A stretch of 64,000 nt of DNA from Salminus brasiliensis (taxonomy: Eukaryota; Chordata; Actinopteri; Characiformes; Bryconidae): NCBI RefSeq assembly GCF_030463535.1, contig NC_132901.1, forward strand, positions 2,382,216 through 2,446,215. The letters run 5' to 3'. A model generated the notes under the pieces. That model did no database searches. It had not been told where the DNA came from and was given only the letters and a program-made list of their open reading frames with translations. Of the stretch, positions 53,455 to 64,000 are shown piece by piece (position 1 is the first letter of the stretch; each line of letters opens with the position of its first letter). A program made the translations under genes and the position numbers.

Positions 53455-56381
53455 TCCTAACCTTGTCAAACATGCGGTTGAGAAGTCTGGGGACAACTGG
53501 AAACACGGTGGGCTTCAGAGTCTTCAGATCGTCCATTAGCGTCCGGATATCACCCTGGAAGTAGCCTATCCTCGCTCCGTGGACCAGAATCACACACTTT
53601 AAACACACAAAGACATGCATGCCAAGCAGATTTGGAAGGTTCATTAAAATGTCCACTAGAGGGCGCTATACACATAGACAAAAACCTGTCAGAAAATTGT
53701 CCTTACAAGGGACAATGTCCTTACATGTCCTTACAGTGCCCGACTGCAGTTTATTAGCTTATGAGCCAAACAATTAGCTAGCATGATGCTAGCTGTGCGC
53801 CTCAAATTGCCTCAAATCCATCCAGCTACTAGGCTAATGTAGCTAACAAGGAATGGAAGTGTATGTTCCAACCAGTTAGGTAGCGCAGTGCTAACTGTGT
53901 GTCTCAAACTTCAATAATATCTAATAGTCCTTACCAAAACGAATGCAGTCAGGACTATAAGAGATTATCGAAGTTTGAGACACGCAGTTAGCACCGTGCT
54001 AGCTCATTTAGTTGGAAAATACGCTTCTATTCTTTGTTAGCTAAATTAGCCTAGTGGCTTGAATGTAAAACTACACAGGTTGTTTGACTAACTGTGAGGT
54101 ATGAAGGAATAACTGTGTAAAACGGCAAATTTATTCAGAAAACGAGCTTCTATTCCTTCTTAGCTACATTAGCCTAGTAGCATCAGTGTACAACTACAGA
54201 CGCAGACTTCAGACACCAAATGTGGCTGTTTGACAAACTGTGGGATAAGAGGAAAAAGCTGTGTAACAGCTAGCTAAATGGGTTGGTAGTTTGCTTCCAT
54301 TCCTTGTTAGCTACTTTAGCCACGTAGCTACATTGTAAAATACTTTGTATTTGTCTAATATTTCAGTTCAAGTTATATAAGCGTGAGTAGCAACCAAATT
54401 AGCCAAATTATATACTGAATACGCAGTTGAGGCACGCAGTTAGCACCATGCTAGCTAATTTGTTTGGTAATTAGCTTTCCTTCCTTGTTTGCTACATTAT
54501 CACTTAAATGTGATCAAATTTTAGAGACTAGCTTAACATTTGTGGATAACAGTTAGTTATACAGTGTCCGTAACCACATTAGCAAGTCTATTAGAGATTA
54601 CTGAGCACCTCCACACACGTTAGTGACACGCAATTAGCAAAGTGCTAGCGAATTTATTCGGAAAATTAGCTTCTATTCCTTGTTAGCTACATTAGCCTAG
54701 TAGCATCAGTGTACAACTGCAGAAGCAGACTTTAGACACCAAACATGTCTTGGGTGTTTGGCTAACTGTTATCTGTACAGACTAGCCTAGCTAGCCTAGC
54801 GTAACAGATATCTCCTCCACACAGGGTTTATAGGCACAAAGTTAGCACCATGCTAGCTAATCGGTTTTGTAATTAGCTTTCATTCCATGTTAGCTCCTTT
54901 AGCCACGTAGCTTCATTTTAAAACTAAAACAAAACACCTTCAGACATCGAAGGCAAGACTAAATATGGGGTAAGATGGGAAAAACTGTTTAAAACTGTTT
55001 GTTTTGGCTGATAAATCACTTATGTGATAAAATTTTTAGATTTTACAGACTAGCTTAGCTAGCTTAACAGCTATCTTGAATGTGTCTACTTTAGTATATG
55101 TTGGCTAACAGTGAGTAAACACCACATTAGCAAGTATATTAGAGATTCTCAACACCCCCACACACGTTTTAGAGGCATTCAGTTAGCACCATGCTAGCTA
55201 ATTGGTTGGGTAATTAGCTTCCATTCTTTGTTAGCTACTTTAGCCATGTAGCTACATTATAAAACTAAAACAGAATACTTTCAGACACCAAAGGTGTGTA
55301 CTGTTTGACAAAATATGAGGTAAAATGAAAAAGAACTGTGTAAAACTGTTTGTTTTGGCTGATAAATCACTTATGTGATAACATTTTTAGATTTCACCGA
55401 CTAGCTTAGCTAGCTTAACAGCTATCTTGAATGTCTCTACTTTAGTCCATGTTCTCAACACCTCCATACACGTTTTAGAGGCATTCAGTTAGCACCATGC
55501 TAGCTAACTGGTTGGGTAATTAGCTTCCATTCCTTGTTAGCTACTTTAGCCATGTAGCTTCATTGTAAAATACTAAATATGTGACAAAATAACTGTTCAA
55601 ATCTATTTGTTTTGGCTGATAAATCACATATGTGATCAATTTATTTGATTTCACAGACTAGCTTAGCTAGCTTGAAGGTGAAATTTTGTCTGGTACTTTA
55701 GATAAGTCAAATTAGCAAGGCTAATAAATACCGAATACCTCCATAAACAGTTTGAGGCACCATGCTAGCTAATTTGTTGGATAATTAGCTTCCATTCCTT
55801 GTTAGCTGCGTTAGCCACGTAGCTCCTCTACATGTTTTTTGACTAAATATGGGAATATGAGGGGAAAACTGTTGTTTTGGTGGATGAATCACTTAAATGT
55901 TTAGATTCGACAGATTAGCTTAGCTAGCTTAACAGGTATCTTAAACGTTGACCGTACTTTTGACCATATTTTAGTCCATGTTTATGGATAACAGTGAGTC
56001 AAACAGATTAGCATTCCATTAGCCGTGTAGCTTCTTGTACCTTGTAGCCTTGTGGTTTTACACTACCGTTGGGGGTGAGGGGGAAAGTGTGGGAATGTGA
56101 TGTTTGGCCAGTCCAGGCTAACAACAAGGACGACTACTACATGGGGGTCAGTGTAGAATACGTACCTCCACCACCCTCTCGAACATGTGAGCGAGGGGAA
56201 GGTAAGATATGTGAATATCGTCAGGGTTGAGCATGCAGTGTATCTGTAAAACACACACACACACACACACACAGGCAGGGTTAAAACACTGCACCGTACC
56301 TCCACCACCCTCTCGAACATGTGTGCGAGAGGCAAGAAGGAGATGAGAGTGTCGTGACGATTCGGCCGCAACTTCCCCTAA

Positions 56382-56418
<37 letters not shown>

Positions 56419-59400
56419 TACACACACACACACACACACACACCACAGAGAAGGAAACAGAAGGCAGACAACACAAAGAGGAAGTGTGAGACGACAGAAA
56501 GAGAGACAGACATGGGGAGTGAAAGCTCGCTCCAGTCTGCGGCCCAAACGTCTGTTTTCTCCAAATGAGACCCACAACCAATCCGCTGATCCCATCAGAA
56601 ATATCACGGGGTCTTCCAGTACTGATTACTGATACCCAATCCCTACTGATACCTGATCCTCAAGTGTCTGCTGATACTGATTACTGATACCTGATACCTT
56701 AAGATACCAAATACTACCAAGTCAAGACCAGATTCTCAAGTATCTGCCAATACCAAGTAACAATACGATACCTGATCCTTAAAGATCTGCCAATAGTGAG
56801 TACCAATACCTGATCCTCAAGTATTTGCCAATATAGACTACTTATACTGAGTACTGATACTGAGTACTGATACCTGATCCTCAAGTATCTGCTAATATTG
56901 AGTACCAATGCCTGATCCTTTAATATATCTGCTATAAAGCGTACTGATACTGAGTACTGATACCTGAACCTCGAGTACCTGCCATTACTGAGTACTGATA
57001 CTGAGTACTGATACCTGAACCTTGAGTATCTGCCATTACTGAGTACTGATACTGAGTACTGATATCTGATCCTCAACTATCTGCCAATACTGAGTACTGA
57101 TACCTGAACCTCGAGTATCTGCCATTACTGAGTACTGATACTGAGTACTGATACCTGATCCTCAACTATCTGCCAATACTGAGTACTGATACTGAGTACT
57201 GATATCTGATCCTCAACTATCTGCCAATGCTGAGTAGTGATACCTGTTACTACTAATACCTTTACTAATAGCTGATCTTCTATTAGTGTTCCCTTAAAAT
57301 GATATAACAGCGATATGTAGATCAGCTCTCGTCTCATTGGCTGAGATGTAGGTTGCTGTAGGATGAATAAGTACCGAAGGTGGATGGATACAATTTTACA
57401 ACATCAGATTTTGCAGATTAGCTTAACCCTTATATGAAGGGTACTTTCCATGATATGTGCTCTTTCTTAAAAAGCCAGTTTGCATGGTTTTCCATGACGT
57501 TCCTGAAAAATGTGCCTCGGGATGTGGCCATACACCGACATTTAAGGGTCTGCGTGTAGATCCCCACTTCCTTAAGAGGCCTCATAACTGCAGAACGTCC
57601 TGTAGCACTTCCCCTTTACCTCTGTTATGCGGATGAAGCCGGCGCAGTTGGAGATAACGTTGCCGTGCGTGAGCATCGCTCCCTTCGGATTTCCTGAAAG
57701 AAAGAAGAAAAGAGGCGTTTATTTTCCATCGGAACGGGCCGAGATCTGACAGAGATCTGAGGAGCTAAGATCTGAGCCACAGTCAGAGAGAGAGAGAGTC
57801 ATTAAAGGGCCCATAGCCTACATTTAGCCTGCACACAAACACCTACCAGTAGTTCCACTGGTGAAGCAGACCAGAGCGAGGTCTTCTGGTTTCGGAGGCT
57901 ACAGCAGATCCCACACGCCGACCGAACACAGAACACAGGGGAATAACCACAGCAAAGCACTGTGCATCAGTTTACGTGAACTGGCTGAATAGGACCTGGG
58001 ACGTTTAACCCTTTAATGGTCCAAATGTTATGCTACACACGTCTACACCTTCATCATTACTGGGTCTACTTACCATCGGCCTCTTGTGGTTGGCTTTGCC
58101 TGTAGCCTGCAAGACAGAGTCAGGTCAAGTTTGTAAATGATGTAATAGGGTGTGGGTGTATCTCTCAGTATTTAGAGATACTAGGGATGAACCAATCACA
58201 CCCAACCAACACTTCATCCTGGCGTATCTGCCAATAGTACCAATAGTACCGATAGTACCAATAGTATAAGTACCAATACCTGATCCGATACCGAGTACTG
58301 ATACTGGCACTTGATCTTCGGGTATATACTCAAGTGTAAGTCCTGATGATACCTAATCCTCAAATATCTGTAGATGCTGAATACTGATAACTAATTCTCA
58401 AGTATCTGCTGATACCAAGTACTGATACCTAATTCTGAAGTATCAGTCAATACTGATTACTAATACCTGATCCTCAAGTATCTGCGAATACTGAGCACTA
58501 AAAACAGATCCTGACGTACAGGATCGATACAGAGTATCGATACCTGATCCTCAAGCATTTGTCCATACCAAGTATCAATACCTGATCGTCACGCATTTGG
58601 CGATACAGAGTACTGATACCCAATCCTAAAGTATTTGGCGATACAGAGTATCGATACCTGATCCTCAAGTATTTCTTAAAACAGGGAATGGATACCCGAT
58701 ATTCAAATATTTATCGGCACAGAGTACTAATACCTAAACCCAAAGTATTTGTTCATATAGAGTACCAATACCTGATCATCAAGTATTTGTCAGATTCAAG
58801 TACTGATACCTAATCCTCAAGTATTTGTGGGTACCAAGTACCGTTATCTGATCATCAAATATTTGTTGATATCAAGTACCGGTACCTGATTCTTAAGCAT
58901 TTGTCGGTACCGAGTACTGATATCTGATCCTCAAGCATTTGTCCATCCCAAGTATCAATACCTGATCGTCAAGTATTTGTTGGTACCAAGTACCGGTACC
59001 TGAACCCCAAGTATTTCATGATACAGAGTACTGATACCCGATCTTAAAGTATTTGGCGATACAGAGTATCAATACCTGATCCTCAAGTATTTCTTAATAC
59101 AGGGAATCGATACCCGATCTTCAACTATTTATCGGTACAGAGTACTAATACCTGAACCCAAAGTATTTGTTCATATAAAGTATCAATACCTGATCATCAA
59201 GCGTTTGTTAATTTAAAGTATCGATACCTGATCATCAAGTATTTGTCCATTTAAAGTATTGATACCTGATCATCAAGCATTTGTCCATTTAAAGTATCGA
59301 TACCTGATCATCAAGTATTTGTCCATAACAAGTATTAATACCTTATCGTCAAGTATTTGTTGGTACTAAGCATCAGTACCTGAACCCCAAGTACTTCATG

Positions 59401-61835
59401 ATACAGAGTACTGATACCTGATTCTCAAGCATTTGGGGATACCGAGTACTGTTACCTAATCCTCAAGTATTTGCCAATACCAAGTATCAATACCTGATCG
59501 TTAAGTATATGTTGGTACCGAGTACTGATACCTGAACCCCAAGTATTTCATGATACAGAGTATTGATACCTGATCCTCAAGTATTTGGTGATGCCGAATA
59601 CTGATACCTGATCCTCAAGTATTTGCCAATACAGAGTACTGATTCCTGATCTTCAAGTATTTGTTGATACAGAGTACCAATACCTGAACCTAAAGTATTT
59701 CATGATACAGAGTATCGATACCTGATCCTCAAGTATTTGGCGATACAGAGTACTGGTACCTGATCCTCAAGTATTTGTCCATACCAAATATCGATATCTT
59801 ATAAAGTATTTGTTGATACAAGGTACTGACACCTGATCCTCAAGTGTTTCATGATACAGAGTATTGATCCCTGATCCTCAAATTTTTGTTGGTACAGAGT
59901 ATCCATCCCTGACCCTCAAGTATTTAGTGATACTGAGTACTGATACCTGATCCTCAAGCATTTGCCGATACTGACTATCAACACCTGACCCTCAAGAATC
60001 TGCCGAAACTCAGTACCAGGAAACGGTGACCTAATAACTTTGTGTAGCCTCCTCCCACATCATGGATAATGATAAGAGTACTAGGCGTTGTGTAGGTGTA
60101 TGAGAGCTGACCTCCAGCTCCTTCAGGCTGATGATCTGGATGCCCTCCTGCTGAGCACGGGCCGTGAGCTCGCTCTCGAATGCCTCCATCAATACGATGG
60201 TCTTCACGCTGTGCTCTCGGCCTGACACACAGTCTAGAATCAGCCGTGCCTTTTCCATCACGTCGCAGATCACCGTGGAGATCAGGGCTATGGAGAGAAA
60301 GAGAGAGAGAGCGAATGCAAGAGCAATTCGGAAGCCGCTGCTTCTTTATAGCTAGACCAGAAAAGACGGATCCCACCACCTCTAGGATGGGACCACGACA
60401 CGTGAAACCCTTACTTTTGTCTATGATGTAGGTGATGGCCTCAGCGCCCAGCGTGTCGTACAGTGGAACGGCCACTAGCGAGTATGTGTAGCAGGCCAGC
60501 TCTGACATGGTCCACTGTAACCACACAGACGTCACGCTTACATTCATACAACATGTTCGGACATCTGATGGCTAAAAGGAGTAAGCAATGCAAGGCTGAC
60601 TCGGGACTCGACTTGAGATTTGCCCGTACTGATTCAGGACCTGACTTAAGAATTGCCCAAACTGACTCAGGACTCAATGTGAGACTTGCCCAAACTGACT
60701 CAGGACTCAACGTGAGACTTGCCCATACTGATTCAGGACTCATCTAGTGACTTGACCATACTGATTCAGGACTCAACGTGAGACTTGCCCAAACTGACTC
60801 AGGACTCAACGTGAGACTTGCCCATACTGATTCAGGTCTCTACTTAAGACTTGCCCATAGTGACTCAGGACTCATCTAGTGACTTGACCATACTGATTCA
60901 GGAATGGACTTGAGACTTGCATGTACTGACTCGGGACCTGACTTAAGACTTGCCCATAGTGACTCAGGACTCATCTAGCAACTTGACCATACTGATTCAG
61001 GACTGGACTTGAGACTTGCATGTACTGACTCGGGACCTGACTTGAGACTTGCCCAAACTGACTCTGGACTCAACGTGAGACTTGCCCATACTGATTCAGG
61101 TCTCTACTTAAGACTTGCCCATAGTGACTCAGGACTCATCTAGCAACTTCACCATACTGATTCAGGACTCAACTTGAGACTTGTCCATACTGATTCAGGA
61201 CTCAACTTGAGACTTGCATGTACTGACTCAGGACCTGACTTGAGACTTGCCTGTAGTGACTCAGAACCTGACTTAAGACTTGACCATACTGATTCAGGAC
61301 TCGACTTTAGACTTGCATGTACTGATTCGTGACTCAGCTTGAGCGTACTGACTTGAGATCTGCCCGTACTGACCAGGACCTGACTTGGACATAAGTTGAG
61401 ACTTTCCTGTCCTGACTTAAGACTTGACTTAAGACTTGCCTGTTCTGACTCAAAAATGTAATTAATTCTTGCCTGTACTGACTCTGGACTTGACTTGATT
61501 CTCGTGCATACTGACTCAGGACATGCCTTAAGACTTCTGCCTTAAGACCTGCCCGTACTGACTCGGAATCTGACTTAAGACTAAACCGCACTTGACTCTG
61601 GACTCAACTTAAGACTTGCTTGTACTGACTCAGGACTTGACCTGAGACCTGCCCGTACTGACTTGGGACATGACTTGAAACTGTCCTTGGCTCTGGACAT
61701 TAAGTTGGGACTTTCCTATACAGAGTTGAGACTCGACTTGAGATTTGCCTGTACTGACTCAGGACTCGACTTGAGACATTCCTTGAACAGGAGCCAAATT
61801 TGACAGGGAAAACATGACAATTTTTTTTACCAAGT

Positions 61836-61885
<50 letters not shown>

Positions 61886-62499
61886 CTCAGGTCTGTTCTG
61901 GGCAAAAATGCCAATGTACTTGTCTCCAGCTTGACTGTGGCCTCTGTGAAGCAGTGCAGAGCCAATCATTTCAGCCCTGTCTGCAACCTACAAACACACA
62001 CACACACACACACACACAGATACACACACAGAATTGACCAAACAACACTTCTGAATGAATCTAAGTGTAAAGACTTTAAGTAGATAATCAATAACATTGC
62101 TAAATTAACAGATGTATGATGTTTCTAAGTACACAATGTTGACAAAAGTATTGGGACACCAGCTCATTTACTTCTTCCAAAATCAGCGGTATTAATAAGG
62201 TGGTTTAGTCTGACCATGGTCACTTACCTCTTGATAGGAGAGCCATTCATATGGCTGTTTAGGTTTTCTCGATCCTAAACAAGGGCCGTTATCTGTGCGG
62301 GTTAAAGAGGAATTCCTGGTTAAACCACCTTAAACATTACAGCCCCATGTTTGTACGTGTTCCGTCCACTTAACGGACACTTACTGGACACTTTGATTCC
62401 CCGTAAGAAAGCCTCGTACATTGTCCGTGCATCGTCATAGAAGTGGGTCATGAGCTTGTCATCGTCCAATAAGATGGAACGCCGAACATATTCCCCACC
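49259..62499 (-). CDS. acsl1: Long-chain acyl-CoA synthetase (ACSL1-like), N-terminus missing
   Basis: Twenty exons with GT-AG borders and consistent phase, 5' to 3': 62499-62385, 62292-62228, 61987-61886, 60514-60415, 60287-60112, 58106-58074, 57898-57847, 57693-57620, then 56377-56300 or 56243-56166, then 53596-53462, 53078-52944, 52779-52684, 51393-51321, 51242-51154, 50958-50842, 50730-50587, 50205-50104, 49620-49549 and 49399-49259. One Gate exon per transcript gives 632 residues, so about 65, including the membrane anchor, lie off the right edge. The enzyme activates long-chain fatty acids with ATP and CoA on ER or mitochondrial membranes. Motifs: [15 protein letters not shown] (AMP-binding), [31 protein letters not shown], and a near-terminal Lys in [11 protein letters not shown]. 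Both Gate exons and casp3 linkage favour acsl1 over acsl5. Whether it is the a or b copy is unknown. Confidence 0.95.
49660..50020. mobile_element. MITE in the penultimate-exon intron of acsl1
   Basis: Ends acactatatggacaaaagta and gtccacaaatatttggacac, with an internal tgccaatagaataagaccgat-like inverse of the casp3-intron copy. Same family as 32678-33015. Confidence 0.85.
51000..51115. mobile_element. MITE fragment in an acsl1 intron
   Basis: gatgggccccattgttacag and ccaccctaatctcacatggg belong to the MITE family found at 14695 and 40595. Only one end is present. Confidence 0.6.
51425..52480. repeat. GTTGCTATGG minisatellite in an acsl1 intron
   Basis: More than forty degenerate units (ggttgctatggtgttgctag, tatcccaggtggttgc) fill the intron between the 51393-51321 and 52779-52684 exons. 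Same family as 47640-48590. Confidence 0.92.
53096..53385. repeat. GTTGCTATGG minisatellite, third array
   Basis: About twelve units of the same family, in the next intron upstream in the gene. Confidence 0.9.
53750..56040. repeat. Tandem units of 200-400 bp in an acsl1 intron
   Basis: At least seven degenerate copies of a unit containing gttagcaccatgctagctaa, attagcttccattccttgtt, agctactttagccacgtagc and cttagctagcttaacag. Unit starts are near 53985, 54440, 54630, 54845, 55180, 55490 and 55755. The array lies in the large intron just downstream (in the gene) of the Gate exons. Confidence 0.88.
56166..56243 (-). other. acsl1: acsl1 Y-type Gate exon
   Basis: 78 bp, 26 codons, ending [15 protein letters not shown] before GTACGT. 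A (TG)n tract and ttttacag precede it on the minus strand. From the ACSL1/ACSL6 literature, the Tyr (here) or Phe (next exon) sits in the fatty-acid Gate domain, and the two exons are used alternatively. It is preceded in the gene by the F-type exon only 56 bp away. Confidence 0.93.
56300..56377 (-). other. acsl1: acsl1 F-type Gate exon
   Basis: 78 bp, 26 codons, ending [15 protein letters not shown] before GTACGG. The acceptor gattag after a (TG)n tract gives exactly the same length as the Y exon. A later AG (gggaag, 24 codons) is possible but would break the length match. It shares the last twelve residues with the Y exon and differs in the first half. Confidence 0.9.
56610..57245. repeat. 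TACTGATACCTGATCCTCAAGTATC minisatellite, array 1
   Basis: Degenerate units of about 36-50 bp (ctgagtactgatacctgatc, ctcaagtatctgcc) between the F Gate exon and the exon ending at 57620. Confidence 0.9.
58190..60010. repeat. Same minisatellite, array 2 (1.8 kb)
   Basis: About fifty degenerate units of the same type (tcaagtatttg, cgatacagagtactgatacc) fill the intron between the 60287-60112 and 58106-58074 exons. Confidence 0.93.
60590..61790. repeat. GACTCAGGACTTGAGACTTGCC minisatellite, array 1
   Basis: More than thirty degenerate 30-40-bp units (actgactcaggactcaac, gtgagacttgcccatactga) between the 61987-61886 and 60514-60415 exons. Confidence 0.93.
61834..62034. repeat. CA and TG tracts flanking one acsl1 exon
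   Basis: On the transcribed (minus) strand, (CA)n begins right after the donor of exon 61987-61886 (61836-61884) and (TG)n lies just before its acceptor (61990-62033). The two tracts are complementary across the exon. Confidence 0.9.
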
Positions 62500-62579
62500 C
62501 TACAGAGAGAAAAACAAGCCAATCACGTCACAGGGAGGAAACTTCATCATACACATGGTGATGTCAGAAATCAGGACTA

Positions 62580-63440
62580 CTGACTCGCCTGTGCTGACGG
62601 ACAAGAGTCCCGCCCACACTGACTTGGGACTTTACTTTAGTCTCACCTAAACTGACTTGAGACCAGCCCTGACTGACTCAGAACACGACTTGAGACTTGT
62701 CTGTGCTGACTTGGGACTCAACTAGTCTGTACTTGCCTGTACTGACCCGGGACTTGTACTGACTTGACTTGAGACCTGCCCATACTGACTCTAGACATGA
62801 CCTAAGACTCGTCTGTACCGACTCGGGACTTGACTTAAGTGTACTGACTTGCCTTGAAACCTGCCCATACTGACTCAGAACACAAATTGAGACTTGTTTG
62901 TACTGACTCGGGACTTCACTTGAGTGTACTGACTTAGGACCGGCCCATACTGACTGGACACGATCTGAGACTTGCCTATACAGACAAGAGGCCTGCCCAC
63001 ATTGACTTGGGACTTGACTTTAGTTTCACCTAAACTGACTTGAGACTTCCCTGTACTGACTCAGAACTTGACTTGAGTGTACTGACTTGAGACCGGCCCA
63101 TAATGACTCTGGACACGATCTGAGACTTGCCTATACAGACATTGACTTGGGACTTGACTTCAGTCTCACCTAAACTGACTTGAGACTTCCCTGTACTGAC
63201 TTGAGACCAGCCCTGACTGAGTCAGAACACAACTTGAGACTTGCCTGTACTGACTCAGGACTTGAGTATATTGACTTGACTTGAGACCTTCCCATACTGA
63301 CTCAGAACACAACTTGAGACTTGCTTGTACAGACAAGAGACCTGCCCACGTTGACTTGGGATTTGACTTCAGTCTCACCTAAACTGACTTGAGACTTCCC
63401 TGTACTGACTCAGGACTCGACTTGATTCTCTCTTTTATTG
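62580..63440. repeat. GACTCAGGACTTGAGACTTGCC minisatellite, array 2
   Basis: Same unit type as 60590-61790, in the intron upstream of the 62499-62385 exon. Includes longer near-duplicated blocks (about 62960-63050, 63140-63190 and 63330-63400). Confidence 0.92.
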
Positions 63441-63626
63441 ACTCAAGACTCGACTCGGTTTGAAATATTGGGCAAATCGGACATCTATGCGATGCCAATA
63501 TCATCGACCCATACCGCCAGGATTCTGACATCACACATCAGATCACAAATTGCAATGTCCAAGAATTCCTAGAAGGCAATCAGGAAATTACAAAGGATCA
63601 GCAGGGCGGCCCTGTTATGTGCATGT

Positions 63627-63661
<35 letters not shown>

Positions 63662-64000
63662 CTGGCCTGAGGTGTTGTGGTAAATTTAGACAGGCCGGCG
63701 GTTGCCAAGACTTTTGCTGGTGTTGCCACGGCAACCATGCAGGCAAAGGCTTTGCCGAGAGCTTCTCCGTCTCTTCTTATTAACGAAAGAAGCCGGATCT
63801 GTTATGACTGTGTGTGTGTGTGTCGCATAAAACAGGCCAACCTCTTATTGAGAGCCTTGTACACTTCCAAACAACTCGCTCATTTCCTCTCGCGCACACA
63901 CACACACACTCACACACACACTGCTGTGTCTGATACACTGGTGGACACTGTTGTGTCAGGGTCCAGGCTGTGCTGAGAACCGTCTATCACAGAAACTGAC
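63441..64000. other. acsl1 intron to window edge
   Basis: I searched the minus strand here for the exon encoding the membrane anchor and found none. It holds a (GA)n run (63629-63658), an X-box-like palindrome (63722-63735) and CA/TG tracts (63809-63821, 63892-63919). Confidence 0.6.
63722..63735. promoter_or_regulatory. X-box (RFX-like) palindrome
   Basis: GTTGCCACGGCAAC: perfect 6-bp half-sites GTTGCC/GGCAAC with a 2-bp spacer, matching the known RFX X-box consensus. It lies in an acsl1 intron, and occupancy is unproven. Confidence 0.45.

Noticed and set aside
56281-56607. Cys/Val-repeat ORFs near 56281-56607
   Set aside because: They read through the Gate exon into (TG)n microsatellite. 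Only the 26-codon exons are supported by splice sites.
60441-60747. ORFs of 94-100 codons around 60441-60747
   Set aside because: One frame reads the acsl1 exon antisense and the rest is minisatellite; no independent gene.
63441-64000. Missing acsl1 N-terminal exon
   Set aside because: No minus-strand frame with a membrane-anchor segment and proper splice sites was found; it must lie to the right of the window.

Overview
This window is nuclear DNA from a vertebrate, almost certainly a teleost fish. It carries interrupted genes with GT-AG introns (a complete caspase-3 gene and most of a long-chain acyl-CoA synthetase gene), many Tc1/mariner elements and MITEs typical of fish genomes, 3' ends of non-LTR retrotransposons, and very abundant mini- and microsatellites. 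The species cannot be named from the sequence alone. From general knowledge, casp3 and acsl1 are also near neighbours in other vertebrates (human 4q35), so the second half is a conserved chromosomal segment.

Layout. 1-7977 is copy A of a direct segmental duplication: a 45-bp minisatellite, a gene for a secreted cysteine-rich protein (minus strand), repeat arrays, and the promoter plus first coding exon of casp3. Copy A carries a full-length Tc1 element (1207-2842) and ends at a second, defective Tc1-like element (7978-9225). 9226-22075 is single-copy sequence between the two copies. It holds a terminal exon of an unrecognised gene (about 9653-10185), a 5'-truncated LINE, several Tc1 wrecks (one enclosing a 222-codon ORF), and a shorter relative of the secreted protein (20806-21546). 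22076-29128 is copy B, without the Tc1 insertion, and it continues into the complete casp3 gene (coding exons 28182-33314, 288 aa).

33315-39205 is the probable casp3 3' UTR and repeat-rich spacer, with an octamer/CCAAT repeat cluster and nested palindromes. 39206-44750 holds two tandem paralogues (minus strand, 331 and 334 aa) of an unrecognised helical protein, separated by a defective DD37E Tc1/mariner element. 45000-49258 is transposon wreckage, a perfect 64-bp-arm palindrome and a minisatellite. 49259-62499 (minus strand) holds 20 exons of an acsl1-like gene, including a mutually exclusive pair of fatty-acid Gate-domain exons. Its N-terminal exons lie beyond the right edge, and its introns are filled with minisatellites.

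The conserved genes act in apoptosis (caspase-3) and fatty-acid activation (ACSL). The other protein genes match nothing I can name. They are intronless or single-exon as seen, duplicated, and embedded in young repeats, which suggests lineage-restricted, fast-turnover genes. I see no operon-like coupling between any of them.
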